Source: Anthoceros angustus | Lineage: Eukaryota > Streptophyta > Anthocerotopsida > Anthocerotales > Anthocerotaceae | Length of the DNA stretch: 64,000 bases | Assembly: GCA_010909165.1 (NCBI GenBank) | Contig: MU008183.1 | Coordinates: 1 to 64,000, forward strand | Direction: 5' to 3' | Shown: positions 55,180 through 64,000 of the stretch, one piece after another | How the letters are laid out: every line of letters starts with the position of its first letter | Position numbering within the stretch: position 1 is the first letter of the stretch | Notes under the pieces: generated by a model | What the model was told of the DNA's origin: nothing | The model's input: only the letters and a program-made list of their open reading frames with translations | Database searches by the model: none | Translations under genes and position numbers: made by a program

Positions 55180-55989
55180 GGAACCCGGGCACTACTCCAA
55201 CGCCTGCCCATATCCCACCAGACAAGGTAATGGAGATTTTGAACGGTTGTGTGGGGATTGTAAGCAGGCCGGGCACATGGCAGGCAGTACCTTGTGTCCG
55301 AATCCTCGTTCAAGAACGGTGCGCTACGCCACTCCGGCAGGGGAGCCGCGACCGCCGACGCCTCCCCTTCCTAAGGCTGCGCCAGTGCTACAAATTGAGG
55401 ATGCACAGCTGGCGGAGTGGGAAGAGGCGCCGAAGGGACTTGGAGCAGGTAGTGCAGGGAGGAGAGAAGGCGGATCCGGAGGTCTGGAAGTGTCAACCCG
55501 GCCAGGAGCGAAGGAGAGGAGGCGGTTTAAGAGGAAGAAAATGAATGAAGCGGATACGGAGGCGGGACACACAAAGGAGGCAACTCCGGCTAAGGAAGGA
55601 GAGTTAAATCAGGCAGCTTGGGCCGGTCGAAGCCTCCGGAAACGTTGGGAGAAACGGACCCACCCAAAGCAACACCTCAGTTTCCACCGGATGTGGCCCG
55701 AGAAGTGGCGGAGATGCTTCAGGAAGAGATCCGACAGGACCCAGGAGTGGTCCGACCACCACAGGGTGCTGGCGGAGCGCTGGAGGACTCGAGGCGGGCA
55801 CGCGATGCAGCGAAGGAGCCACCCACACCTTTCAAGGTAGCCGACCTGATGATGGATCAACAACATTTGGTAACACTGAGGCAGTTGTTAAAAGACAACC
55901 CGAAGTATCGGCAGGAAGTCCGGAGGGCCATCAGGGAGACACAACCACGACGAAACCCCTTGAGTCGAAAGGACAAGATGTGGAGGTAA
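55180..55989 (+). pseudogene. Zinc-knuckle and linker of the gag-pro element
   Basis: The plus strand near 55180-55310 reads GNPGHYSNACPYPTRQGNGD and then LCGDCKQAGHMAGSTLCP. The second is CX2CX4HX5C, a slightly irregular CCHC knuckle; the first is the end of a preceding knuckle. Downstream, 55247-55840 is Pro/Arg/Glu-rich. 55618-55989 ends with VADLMMDQQHLVTLRQLLKD, YRQEVRRAIRETQPRRN, a helical text before the protease. Confidence 0.6.
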
Positions 55990-56034
55990 GGGTAGTGTCT
56001 CATACGGACCGGGCGCCCGATGGTTGAGTAGAAA

Positions 56035-56626
56035 TTGCGGTGTGTGATCAAGCGTACCTCTGGATCACGGGGTCGAGTGAACCTCATCACGGAAGCCACC
56101 GCAAGACGGTTGGGGTTCACAGCCTTTGAGCCATCCACCAAAACCCTTGGATGGCGGATATGTCACGCGCCCGGTAGGGAGTTGTCCGAGTCAAGCCACC
56201 ATGGCGGGGAGCCCCTATACATTGGACTTGGTCATCGGACCGCCGGACCTCCAGGGGCACAGTCTTGTTGGGACGTCCGTGGCTCGGGCTTGCTCGAGAC
56301 AAAAGTTACACTTGACGGGAAGGAAATCCACTTCAAACCCGTGGATTGGGATCCAAGGTCGAGAGGGAAGGGTGGCGCTCACTTGGAGTAAGGATACATA
56401 CTGTGGGGAAACTGTGAGCACCACTGAGGGGTACACCGCCTGTGATAGTACGGATGATGAAAGGGAAGACACTGACGACGCTTACCCTTTCCCCAAAATC
56501 ACATGGTCAGAGGAGGAGATGGATTACCTGGAGGGATGCCTTTGGAGCGAGGTGGACGAGAGGTCGCCGATTGCTTCCGGGTGGGTTGACCCGGAGCAAG
56601 AGACGGTGGCGTGTAAAGAAGCATGA
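56035..56626 (+). pseudogene. Aspartic-protease-like region of the gag-pro element
   Basis: Frames 56035-56391 and 56126-56626 read SRGRVNLITEATARRLGFTA, MAGSPYTLDLVIGPPDLQGH, GLLETKVTLDGKEIHFKP. This matches the SxxNLI...A..LGL, and the later G.PWL-type segment (DVRGSGLLE, and LVGTSVA in the other frame), of gypsy-type retropepsins. The catalytic D(T/S)G at the start is not clearly preserved (TSGSRG). An acidic segment (DSTDDEREDTDDAY) and a stop at 56626 follow, about 30 bp before the purine tract. The ORF therefore ends after protease. Confidence 0.6.
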
Positions 56627-56655
56627 TACCTAGTGTTGGCGAGACGCCAATGTAT

Positions 56656-56665
56656 GAGAAGGGAG
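56656..56665 (+). other. Polypurine tract of the gag-pro element
   Basis: gagaagggag directly before the 3' LTR start. Confidence 0.75.
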
Positions 56666-58089
56666 TATGGGCTACTGACTTCCCTTGGGGTTAGGAAATA
56701 AGTGGGGTTTTGTTTTTTGAGGTTGGAATAGTAAAATAAGGCGGAAAAGGAGGAATAAGCACGGATGGCGCCTGACTTGGGACTCGGTAAGCAACGACCA
56801 CTCGGACCAGCACCCGACCACCCGGAGTAAGCAACCTGGACCGATACCACTATGGAAACTCCGGACTACATTCGGAGCAAGTCGAGAAGCTCTGACACTT
56901 CTGAGTACGGGCAAGTCCTGACCACAGTAATAAGTCCGGACCACGAGGTCCCACCCCTGAGACAAGGGTCGGACCCACCGGTTACTCAGAAATGTCGACT
57001 CAAGTTCGAGTCAGACAGACCTCGAGGTCCGACTGCAGCGATGAGGAGGGAGCCCCATGGAAGCTTACGCTTAGAAATGCAGATAGCGGACGTTAGCCCC
57101 GGCGAGGGGCCGAGGGAGGCCGGAGGAGGATGATGCCCGTCGTAATAGCAGCGGCCAGTCGGAACCTTGCCTCACTTGTGATGCTTCAACAGCAGATTCC
57201 GAGAGAGAGGAGGGCCCGCCTCAGCCTCGGATCGTCAGATTGGGAGGCGCCTACAAGCTGTCGGGGCCAGGGCCGGAGATTGGACCACTTCATCCGTGAA
57301 CCAGAATCTTCCAGCCCCACCAAGCGAAGGAGATAGGGGAGAAATAGGATGGTAGGCGGCCGATTAGGGCATCTTGCAGCCATCGGCTCGGAATAGGGTG
57401 TAATAAAAAGGCGCCCGACCTTGGCGTAGTATAAAGAAATTTGAGGCGGCTCTGGTAGCAAAGTATCTTTCTCTTGGTGTTGATGCCGCTTTGATTACGC
57501 AGGACCTTCTTGGGCGTCATTGTACTAGCCAGTCCTGGCAGGCACAGCTCCGCGGAGCGACTCTGATCAAGGTCCCCAGTAGCACGGACTTAGCGCGTGT
57601 GGTGGTGTGTGCGAGGGGAAGGGCGGCGAGACCCTTGTTAAGCCAGAGCGGCGGTCGGCGGGCCGGGCGGGCCGGAGCGTGTGTTGGAGGTACTTGGGAG
57701 CCGAGGTGTCTCAGAGCGGGCCTGACGAGAGGCCCGCGTGAACAGCAGGAGGTCCCAATGTGTACTTCGATTCTTTCTCAAGGTTGATAAGTGTAGAAGG
57801 CGGTAGAGGAGCGGATTTGAAGAAGCAGTAGCGAACGCAGAGCGGGCGCATAAGCGGGTCTTCATCGCGTTTAGCTGGCCGAGACTGTTCTGGTGAGCGA
57901 TTTATAAATAAGCTGGGTGTAAGCGAAGATTGAGTGTGTTAAGCGTGGACGACCCAAGAAGAAGGTGAGAATCGGTACGGGCAGAGCCTTGGCAAGCGGA
58001 GCTATCATTCTCTTGAGGAGCGGACTCTCCATACCACAACGACCTTTGCACGGATTGTGCTTGAGCGCCCATCGGCACGAGTCAGCGCC
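56666..58089 (+). repeat. 3' LTR of the gag-pro element
   Basis: Partner of 52587-53865. It includes the conserved TATAAATA at 57903 and the shared gaagattgagtgtgttaag. It is about 145 bp longer through scattered insertions. Confidence 0.82.
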
Positions 58090-58162
58090 CTGACGAGGTC
58101 TCCATCATCAAGGTCTCTGGCCTTGCTCTTCCAGGGTTGGTTTCCATCACATTACTGTTTCC

Positions 58163-58545
58163 TTGCGATGTATGTTGATTTTATTCAGTATGCGTGCGTA
58201 TACACAGGCATGTGCGGTGATTCCTTTGCCATGTGTTAGTGCATGTTTTAAAGCTTCTTATTTCTGGTTGAAAGCCACTAAAAATGAAATGCGTCCTCCA
58301 CGGAGTCTCGTGGAGCCGGGAAGGGACGGACATCAACGAGCGACACCCAGGATGTCGGGTCCCACCGGCTTCCACCCGGGCGTTCCAAAGGCGTCATCCT
58401 CGAAAGTCCCAACCCTCACGAGGATAGCCACACCATCGAGTACATGGCAGTCATCCGGAAGTACTTAGAGAACCATGGGGCGCCAAAGCAAGCGTTTGCC
58501 AAGACCAACCGGGGACATCAGAAGGATGGCTTCAACTTAAAGTGA
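58163..58545 (+). CDS. Coding-like fragment of unknown function
   Basis: A plus frame ending at about 58542 reads GVILESPNPHEDSHTIEYMA and VIRKYLENHGAPKQAFAKTN, with natural-looking composition. It lacks a clear start. No family is recognised. Confidence 0.25.
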
Positions 58546-59937
58546 TGTGGTCGCCACACTTGACATTACAGAGCCTTCAGTTACGGTTTCTTCAATTTTG
58601 ATCATCTGCTGGTTTGTGATGCCGGCCCGATTCTGGTGCATTTGTGATGTCATCTTATTTGGTAACAGTCTTTCTTGAGCCGATGCTAATCTGCACGCAT
58701 ATAGATTGCTCAGTTCAAGTGCTCGGTTGTGCTGGAAGCCTTCGAGCGAGTTGGCTGCCACGATTCGAATGACAGTGCCTACGGCCCAAGCGCATCCATC
58801 CCATCGAGGCATAGCTTTGCAAGGCGCCCAGGAGCCAAAACCACAGAGTCACCCGCTGGTGCGGGACAACGTGCAATGACAAACTTTCATGACGCAAACT
58901 TTCGCTGGCGCGTCTGCATTACATCGCACTTCAGAGTCCGAGGGTTGGGAGGTCGATGGGTGCATGTTCGCGGCAGGATCAGGTAGGATCGAAGCAGGAT
59001 GAACAAGGCGGGGAGGGAAAGGTCATCACCGGATCCTTGAAGGTACTAGGCGCTCGGCGGTAAGCGCCTCTCCTTGAAGTTCGATGGTTTGAATGCAGTT
59101 TACGCAGGAAGGTGAAGGCGGGACGGGGCGTGAAGGTTTGGCCGTCGTGCGTACATGAGGCGGCCCAAAAGCTCAGCACGAGCTCCCGATCGACCTTGTC
59201 TTGGTGCAGAGGCTACTACGTCCGCCATGGTGGTGGCGGAGATAGCGGCCCGCCACGGGCGGAGGAGAGGACATCATCCCCTCGCTCACCGACAATCACG
59301 TGGTTCGTGGCTTTCGTAGGCAGTACTGCCGTGCTTCATGTGGAAGGCGGCCAAGCGGCGCACGGTGAGGCCGGATCTCTTCTTGCGCAGTAAGAAATAG
59401 CCTATGAATGAGTTTGATATCGATTCTAATGTATTTAAATGACCGGGACGATATTCTCTTTGTGCGGCCTTTGTGGCGCGACTTTTGGTCACGCGACCAG
59501 CCGGCAATGGTATGCACCGATCCTTGCAGGTCGTTGTAGTAAGGAGTTCGTCCACGTGGAATGGTCTCGCTTATTCCGCCCGAGCTCTATGTACCATCGC
59601 CCGAACGGACTTCATCATGTTGGGTCCGGCCCACAACCCTAAGGTGTGCCCCTCCACACCGTCGGACCAGACGCCGAGCCCACCTGACCTTCCCACAAAC
59701 CCCACCCGGTTTCTCCAAGACCAGGAATGTTTAGCGACGCTGCCTCCATCGCCGACCAGCGCCTCCCTCAACTCGTCCCCAACTCCACCTCAACACACAC
59801 GCCGCAACGCGACCTCTCTCTTATCCATCACCACCGGTAGTCACAACACCAACACGCCTGATGTATTCACACCAGCCGCCTTTTGCCCCTTCCGCCGCAC
59901 GCTCATGGAGAAGTAGCTGCAAACTCCTGCTCCACAG
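58546..59937. other. Unassigned, partly repeated sequence
   Basis: The block 59392-59480 (aagaaatagcctatgaatgagtttgat ... gtgaccgggacg) has a diverged copy at 61600-61660. 58150-58290 resembles 61430-61570 (ggcatgtgcggtgattcc against ggcatgtgcggtgttcc). No gene is supported. Confidence 0.45.
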
Positions 59938-60370
59938 CCTCCAAGGATGGCTTCCGCCAGCAGTCACCCCAAGCGCCCTAATCCCTCCGACCGCTTCACG
60001 CTCGCAGAGAAGTGACTTCGCAGCCTGCCTCCACAGCTCCGCTCCAAGAGCCTCCAAGGATGGCTCACCGCAGTCACCCCAAGCGCCTAATCCCTCCGAC
60101 CGCCCACGCTCGCAGAGAAGTGACTTCGCACCGCAACTCCAGCCCATTCCAGCAGCCTCCAAGGATGGCTTCCGCCCCGTGTCACCCCAAGCGCCCTAAT
60201 CCCTCCGACCGCTTCACGCTCAGAGAAGTGACTTCAGCACTGCAACTCCATGCCTCCGCTCCAGCAGCCTCCAAGGTTAGTCTCGCACCCGAGATTCACC
60301 ATGAGCACCTCCCCGAGCTCAGTCCGCCCCTGGCCTCGCACCCATCAAGCGTGTTGCGGAGCTCGTCACC
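59938..60370. repeat. Tandem repeat, about 110 bp x 4
   Basis: Units start cctccaaggatggc at 59938, 60051, 60156 and 60268 and contain gtcaccccaagcgccctaat, ccctccgaccg and cagagaagtgacttc. The ORFs on both strands here are repeat translations. Confidence 0.9.
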
Positions 60371-60679
60371 GTAGCTCTAAACACATCCTCTACCACCAAT
60401 TAATCCTCGACGCAGACGCAGAACTCACTCCGAGCACGAAGGCAAGAGCACACGGAGCCAAGATGGTACTCGGATAGTCGCCGCCTGGACGCCAGCCTTC
60501 CTATATACTCCCATACCCCAACCTAACCCGCCTATGTATGTATCCTAACCCCGCTATGTATGTACCCTAACCCTGGTCGTGGTAACACGGACGAGCTCAT
60601 CACACCGGACTTCTTGCACCACCGCCTCCGCCAAACAAGAGATCCATGCCAGCGATGCCCACCAAACTAAACCACCCGC
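60371..60679. other. Spacer between arrays
   Basis: Two near copies of cctatgtatgtatcctaaccc / gctatgtatgtaccctaaccc at 60529-60575. No gene is supported. Confidence 0.5.
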
Positions 60680-61020
60680 CGTACCTCACCCGCCGACCTC
60701 TCAAGGACGGACCACTCCATCGACCTCGCCCGGACGGACCACTCCGGGACCCCAAGGACGGACCACTGACCTCGCCCCACGACCACCCGGCCGGACCTCG
60801 CCCGGACCACTCACCACCCGTCCGGACCGCCCGGACGGACCACGCCGACCGCCCGGACGGACCACTCCGCCGGACCTCGCCCGGACGGACCACTCCGGAC
60901 CTCGCCCGGACGGACCACCCGCCGGACCTCGCCGACCACTCCGCCGACCGCCCGGACGACCACTCCGCCGGACCTCGCCCGACGGACCACTCCGCCTGAC
61001 CTCGCCGGATTGACCTAGGG
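60680..61020. repeat. Minisatellite of CGGACCTCGCCCGGACGGACCACTCC
   Basis: A 25-30 bp unit recurs about 12 times with deletions. The words ggaccactccg and cggac also stud the first 250 bp of the gag-pro element LTRs. Confidence 0.88.
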
Positions 61021-61118
61021 TCTAGGGATTGCACACTAGTGCAATCCGCCAAACGGCCTTATTGGCTAACTCCTCCCTATCCTCTTAACAAAGATGTGAC
61101 CCAAAAACAAACAAGCTT

Positions 61119-61880
61119 CTAAGACAAGTCGCCGGAGTCTGGACATCGGATTGGCACTCCACAAGCACCCTTGGTCGTTAAGAATTGTCGTTGACTCATT
61201 TCATGACGACACTTCAACAAAAGGTAATCAAGCACAAGTTCACAATAATGATTGTGCCAATCCTCCTCCACGTAAACCGATCCGCCAGTGTAGGCAACAA
61301 GTTGCTTGGTTTCCACCAAGGTGTTCCTTTGCTCTTCGGGTTAGTTTGGATCTGGAATACATTTTTCTTGCAATATGCAATTTGTTTCAAGAAGGTTTTA
61401 AGCGTAGGCTCTACTTTTTCGATGCGATGTTGTAGAAACGTGATACGCTGGTACATTGTTGGTTATCGATGCATGTACGGCATGTGCGGTGTTCCGTCGC
61501 CATGTGCTCGTGCATTTATCATCGTAAAGCGCTCTTTCGCCCGGTTACGATTAAAAGCCACTAATCAAGCGCCTACGATAACTCGATGTTCTTTACGGCT
61601 GAAGAAATAAACCATGAATGAGTTTGATGTACATTCTCTTTGATGAGTGACCGGACGCTAGTCCTTTATGCGAAAGCCACCAGTGGTCGTGAAAGCCCTC
61701 AACGTTGACTGGCGACGGCATTTCAACAAAAAGCAGGTAATCAACCAGGGCAATATTCATGGAGTCCTCCTCGGCCAAACTAATCCGCATCTGCGTATAG
61801 GCAGGTCGATTGGCTTTCACTCATATGTCACACAACGCCGAGGGCGCCGATCGCCCAAACATCGGAACACACTGCGTCGC
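61119..61880 (-). pseudogene. Duplicated coding-like fragment
   Basis: Two minus-strand frames, 61319-61119 (VYVEEDWHNHYCELVLDYLL) and 61820-61593 (SLAEEDSMNIALVDYLLFVE), share an EED...LVxDYLL pattern. Their DNA (ggtaatcaa ... tcctcc ... ccgc) aligns as a diverged duplication about 510 bp apart. No family is recognised; they could be two copies of one exon or of an old repeat. Confidence 0.3.
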
Positions 61881-62398
61881 TAATAACAATTTCATTTCTT
61901 GTAGGAAAAACTAAACGCTTATAACAAGAAGTTGGTAAGTATCCAGCTGTTTTGAACGCTTTGTAACTTAAGAACTGCAGATGGCTTAAAGTATCACGGC
62001 ATGCAATGAAAGTACGTCATGATGGATTGGTGTATACCCTTTCAACTGGGTAGAAGATACTTAGAAAAAAAGAACCCTAAAGCGGAAAGTACTAAGGTAA
62101 AATGAGAAAAGCTCGAACACCATAAAGTCATAGTAAAACTTTTGCTAGTAATTTTTGCTAAAGAGAGAAAAGAGAGCTATAAGTCGTGGGTGCATTGGGC
62201 AACGTTCTATCGCGGCAAGACCTTACGGCCTTTGGTCTGGCCGAGGCGGGTGCGCTCGCCCAGCCCCGCTCCTTCACCCTTTGAACGCAGCGGGCGCAAG
62301 ACCTAAGCAGGCCGGCCCGGCCTCGACCGTTTTCCTGCGGACGCCCTCCCGTCAGTTCCCTAATACTTGGGTGCAAAAGGAATGCGTAAAATAGGGCC
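61881..62398. other. No gene seen
   Basis: An AT-rich part (61900-62160) then a GC-rich part. A 30-base phrase (aatacttgggtgca(c)aaaggaatgcgtaaaatag) occurs at 62362 and again at 62470. Confidence 0.45.
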
Positions 62399-62815
62399 CT
62401 ACACCAAGCAGTCTCGGCTGCCCGGCCTCGACGCCGGTAACGCCACCAAACATGTCACAAAGTTCCCCGAATACTTGGGTGCACAAAGGAATGCGTAAAA
62501 TAGTTCACAGTTCATCATGACAGCGTGATCAGCTTGACAAGGGCTGCCACCAAACATGTAATCGGAAGCTTTGATCACCCAGCGGCGATCGGTCCACAGT
62601 GCTTCGAGAATCCTCGGTAGATGGCCATCTTCCCGCCCCTTTCGTCGTTCATCATCAACAATCTTGTGAACGCCATTGGCACCTGAATGGAAACTTTTGA
62701 ATAAATCCCCATCTGTCCACACCGCTTCCCAACGATGGCCATCTTCCGTCCCCTTTCGCGGAAGACCTTCAGCCCATGTCGGGCCCCAGATCTTACACCA
62801 ATCGGTTGCCGCCAC
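62399..62815 (-). CDS. Coding-like ORF of unknown family
   Basis: A 138-residue minus frame rich in Trp and Asp: DWCKIWGPTWAEGLPRKGTE, RWEAVWTDGDLFKSF, ALWTDRRWVIKASDYMFGGS, HAVMMNCELFYAFLC. The phrase EDGH..(x)..WTD occurs twice, suggesting an internal duplication. Composition looks like protein rather than chance, but there is no recognised domain and the 3' part overlaps a duplicated DNA segment. Confidence 0.3.
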   Translation of the reverse strand: MAATDWCKIWGPTWAEGLPRKGTEDGHRWEAVWTDGDLFKSFHSGANGVHKIVDDERRKGREDGHLPRILEALWTDRRWVIKASDYMFGGSPCQADHAVMMNCELFYAFLCAPKYSGNFVTCLVALPASRPGSRDCLV

Positions 62816-64000
62816 CCAACTTTATCCGCCATTCCTCTCGGATCCCACCCGGCTCTGGCCCCTGTACACTGAGGTGCTTGCCTCGCCTCTTGGCGGAGGT
62901 TTGGACCCCCATGTACACTTCTACCACTCGCATTGTAGCGGGGTCCACTTCTACCACTCGCGTCTGGCAAGAAGCAGGGAGGGGAGCACTAGGACGGAAG
63001 TGGTCCCTCGGGTCCAACTCTAGCATGGCCATCCATCAAGTGTAACATCTTGTCCATCTTGTCCATCTCGACAATATCATTCCAACCAAGAGCGCCCGAT
63101 TTCTTTTCCCCTTTCTAGCATCCCGCTCCGACGAGGGTGCACGCCAACGAGCCAGGTTTGGGAACCTCCACTGTCCTTCCTTCACGACAACCCACGCCCA
63201 CCGTCGTTGAAGCCAACGCTACGCTCAGCGAAAAAGCGGGTCACAAGACAAGATAATGCCCGTGGCGCCACCATAAGTCGCATTGTCCAGCTTCGCCGGC
63301 TCAAGATGGGCAAAGGGTCCACATGTTCAACAAGGAACACTTGGGCAACAAAGCAAAGTCGCCATGTGAAGAAGAGGCACAAAATACCATGTCCAACACG
63401 CCTCATGACAGCGATTGATTCATCCAGCGTCTAGCCTTCATCACGGGACAAAAGACATCATGGGCTCGAGGGGCGTTGAGTCTGAGTGGTGTCCAGGAAG
63501 TGTGTCCTAGCGGACCGCATTCCAATAGGCGAACGGCCGTATCGAAATCGCCCACATCCGCCATGCAGTGTTGAAGACAAGCCGAATTGGCAAGGAAAGC
63601 CTAGTCGCAATTGCACTCGCAGGGAGGGGAGAGAGAATGCGGCGATCGCCAAAAATCAAGTCCTCACATTAAATGGTGCGCGCCGTAGTTGGCGGGCGAG
63701 TGATGGTGGATTGCCGCAGTAATCGATGGAATGAGGTGGCGGTGGATTGTAAAGGGGCGAAACACATAAATGCAGTGACGGCGAGAGCACACACACGGAG
63801 GCGGCGGGCGATTGGATTGAATTGCTCAAATAGTGCGTAAGGGAGGTCAGACACGGGGAGGACGCGGGGCGCCCGGTCCGGGCGTGCTCTCGATAGTGAA
63901 ACCCTAACTGCGCTGCGGCGAAAGACACGACACAAGGCCACACGTCCCACCACACGGGCATCACTGGAGTGGCTCGTGGAGCTGGGAAGTTGAGCCCTCG
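62816..64000. other. No gene seen
   Basis: ORFs at 62676-63045, 63182-63434, 63486-63722 and 63656-63964 lack motifs and compete on both strands. Nothing is supported. Confidence 0.4.

Larger units (their letters stand above)
52587..58089 (+). mobile_element. LTR element encoding only gag and protease
   Basis: Direct repeats of about 1.3-1.4 kb flank a 2.8-kb interior. LTR starts (52587 tgtgggctatgg; 56666 tatgggctactg) share ttcccttggggttaggaaataagtggggttttg. LTR ends share ccataccacaacgac ... ggattgtgc. A purine tract gagaagggag (56656-56665) abuts the right LTR. ttttggcgcgttcgaatg right after the left LTR (53866) is a PBS candidate. The interior encodes gag, a two-part zinc knuckle and an aspartic-protease-like region. 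No RT, RNase H or integrase is visible and there is no room for them. It would depend on a partner element. No target duplication is seen. Ends are approximate. Confidence 0.8.

Noticed and set aside
52582-58094. Target duplication for the gag-pro element
   Set aside because: cccag on the left has no exact match at the uncertain right boundary.
60530-60580. Telomere-like CCCTAA words
   Set aside because: Only two isolated ccctaaccc words in a larger unrelated repeat; no tandem (CCCTAAA)n.
59821-61052. Long ORFs on both strands
   Set aside because: They follow the 110-bp and 27-bp tandem repeats.

Overview
The window is nuclear DNA of a green plant (streptophyte); I cannot name the species. 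The grounds are a plant-type tRNA-Tyr(GUA) gene with an intron, a spliced BTB/POZ gene, Ty1/copia and Ty3/gypsy relics with plant-like PBS and PPT, and plant-style CACTA (En/Spm) transposons with CACTA termini and Transposase_21/DUF4218/DUF4216 coding blocks. Most of the window is mobile DNA, much of it decayed by frameshifts. There is one assembly gap of 747 N (26944-27690).

Layout. 347-11371 is an apparently end-to-end CACTA element (CACTA-A). It holds subterminal repeats, a SET-domain ORF pair (2043-2896), a frameshifted tnp2-type transposase with an acidic tail (3117-6923), and about 3 kb of internal duplications and tandem arrays. Its right end abuts a broken minus-strand reading frame (11372-11709). 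12439-18679 is a structurally complete minus-strand Ty1/copia element (copia-A): matched LTRs, PBS, PPT and a GTTCT target duplication. It also carries an antisense zinc-finger-like ORF. 19565-20215 is a small CACTA-type derivative. A second copia element (copia-B, plus strand) has its gag start split by a 3.5 kb non-autonomous TIR element full of AGG tracts (20913-24437). Its gag, integrase and RNase H follow on either side of the N gap. A Ty3/gypsy C-terminus and a decayed coiled-coil ORF lie at 29.97-31.73 kb.

The low-TE island is 33.2-35.03 kb: a tRNA-Tyr gene and a two-exon, 400-residue Cys-cluster/coiled-coil/BTB protein whose intron can be placed precisely.

35-41 kb is mostly repeats and LTR debris. 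41001-49012 carries two further CACTA copies, C and B, in series and apparently nested. 49-52.5 kb is repeat-rich with no gene seen. 52587-58089 is an LTR element encoding only gag and protease. 58-64 kb is low-complexity and tandem-repeat DNA with a few weak coding-like stretches.

The transposase and gag-pol pieces would work as transposition machinery, but every copy here has lesions unless unrecognised introns rescue it. The clearest intact host genes are the tRNA and the BTB gene. The most unusual association is the SET-domain ORF inside CACTA-A.
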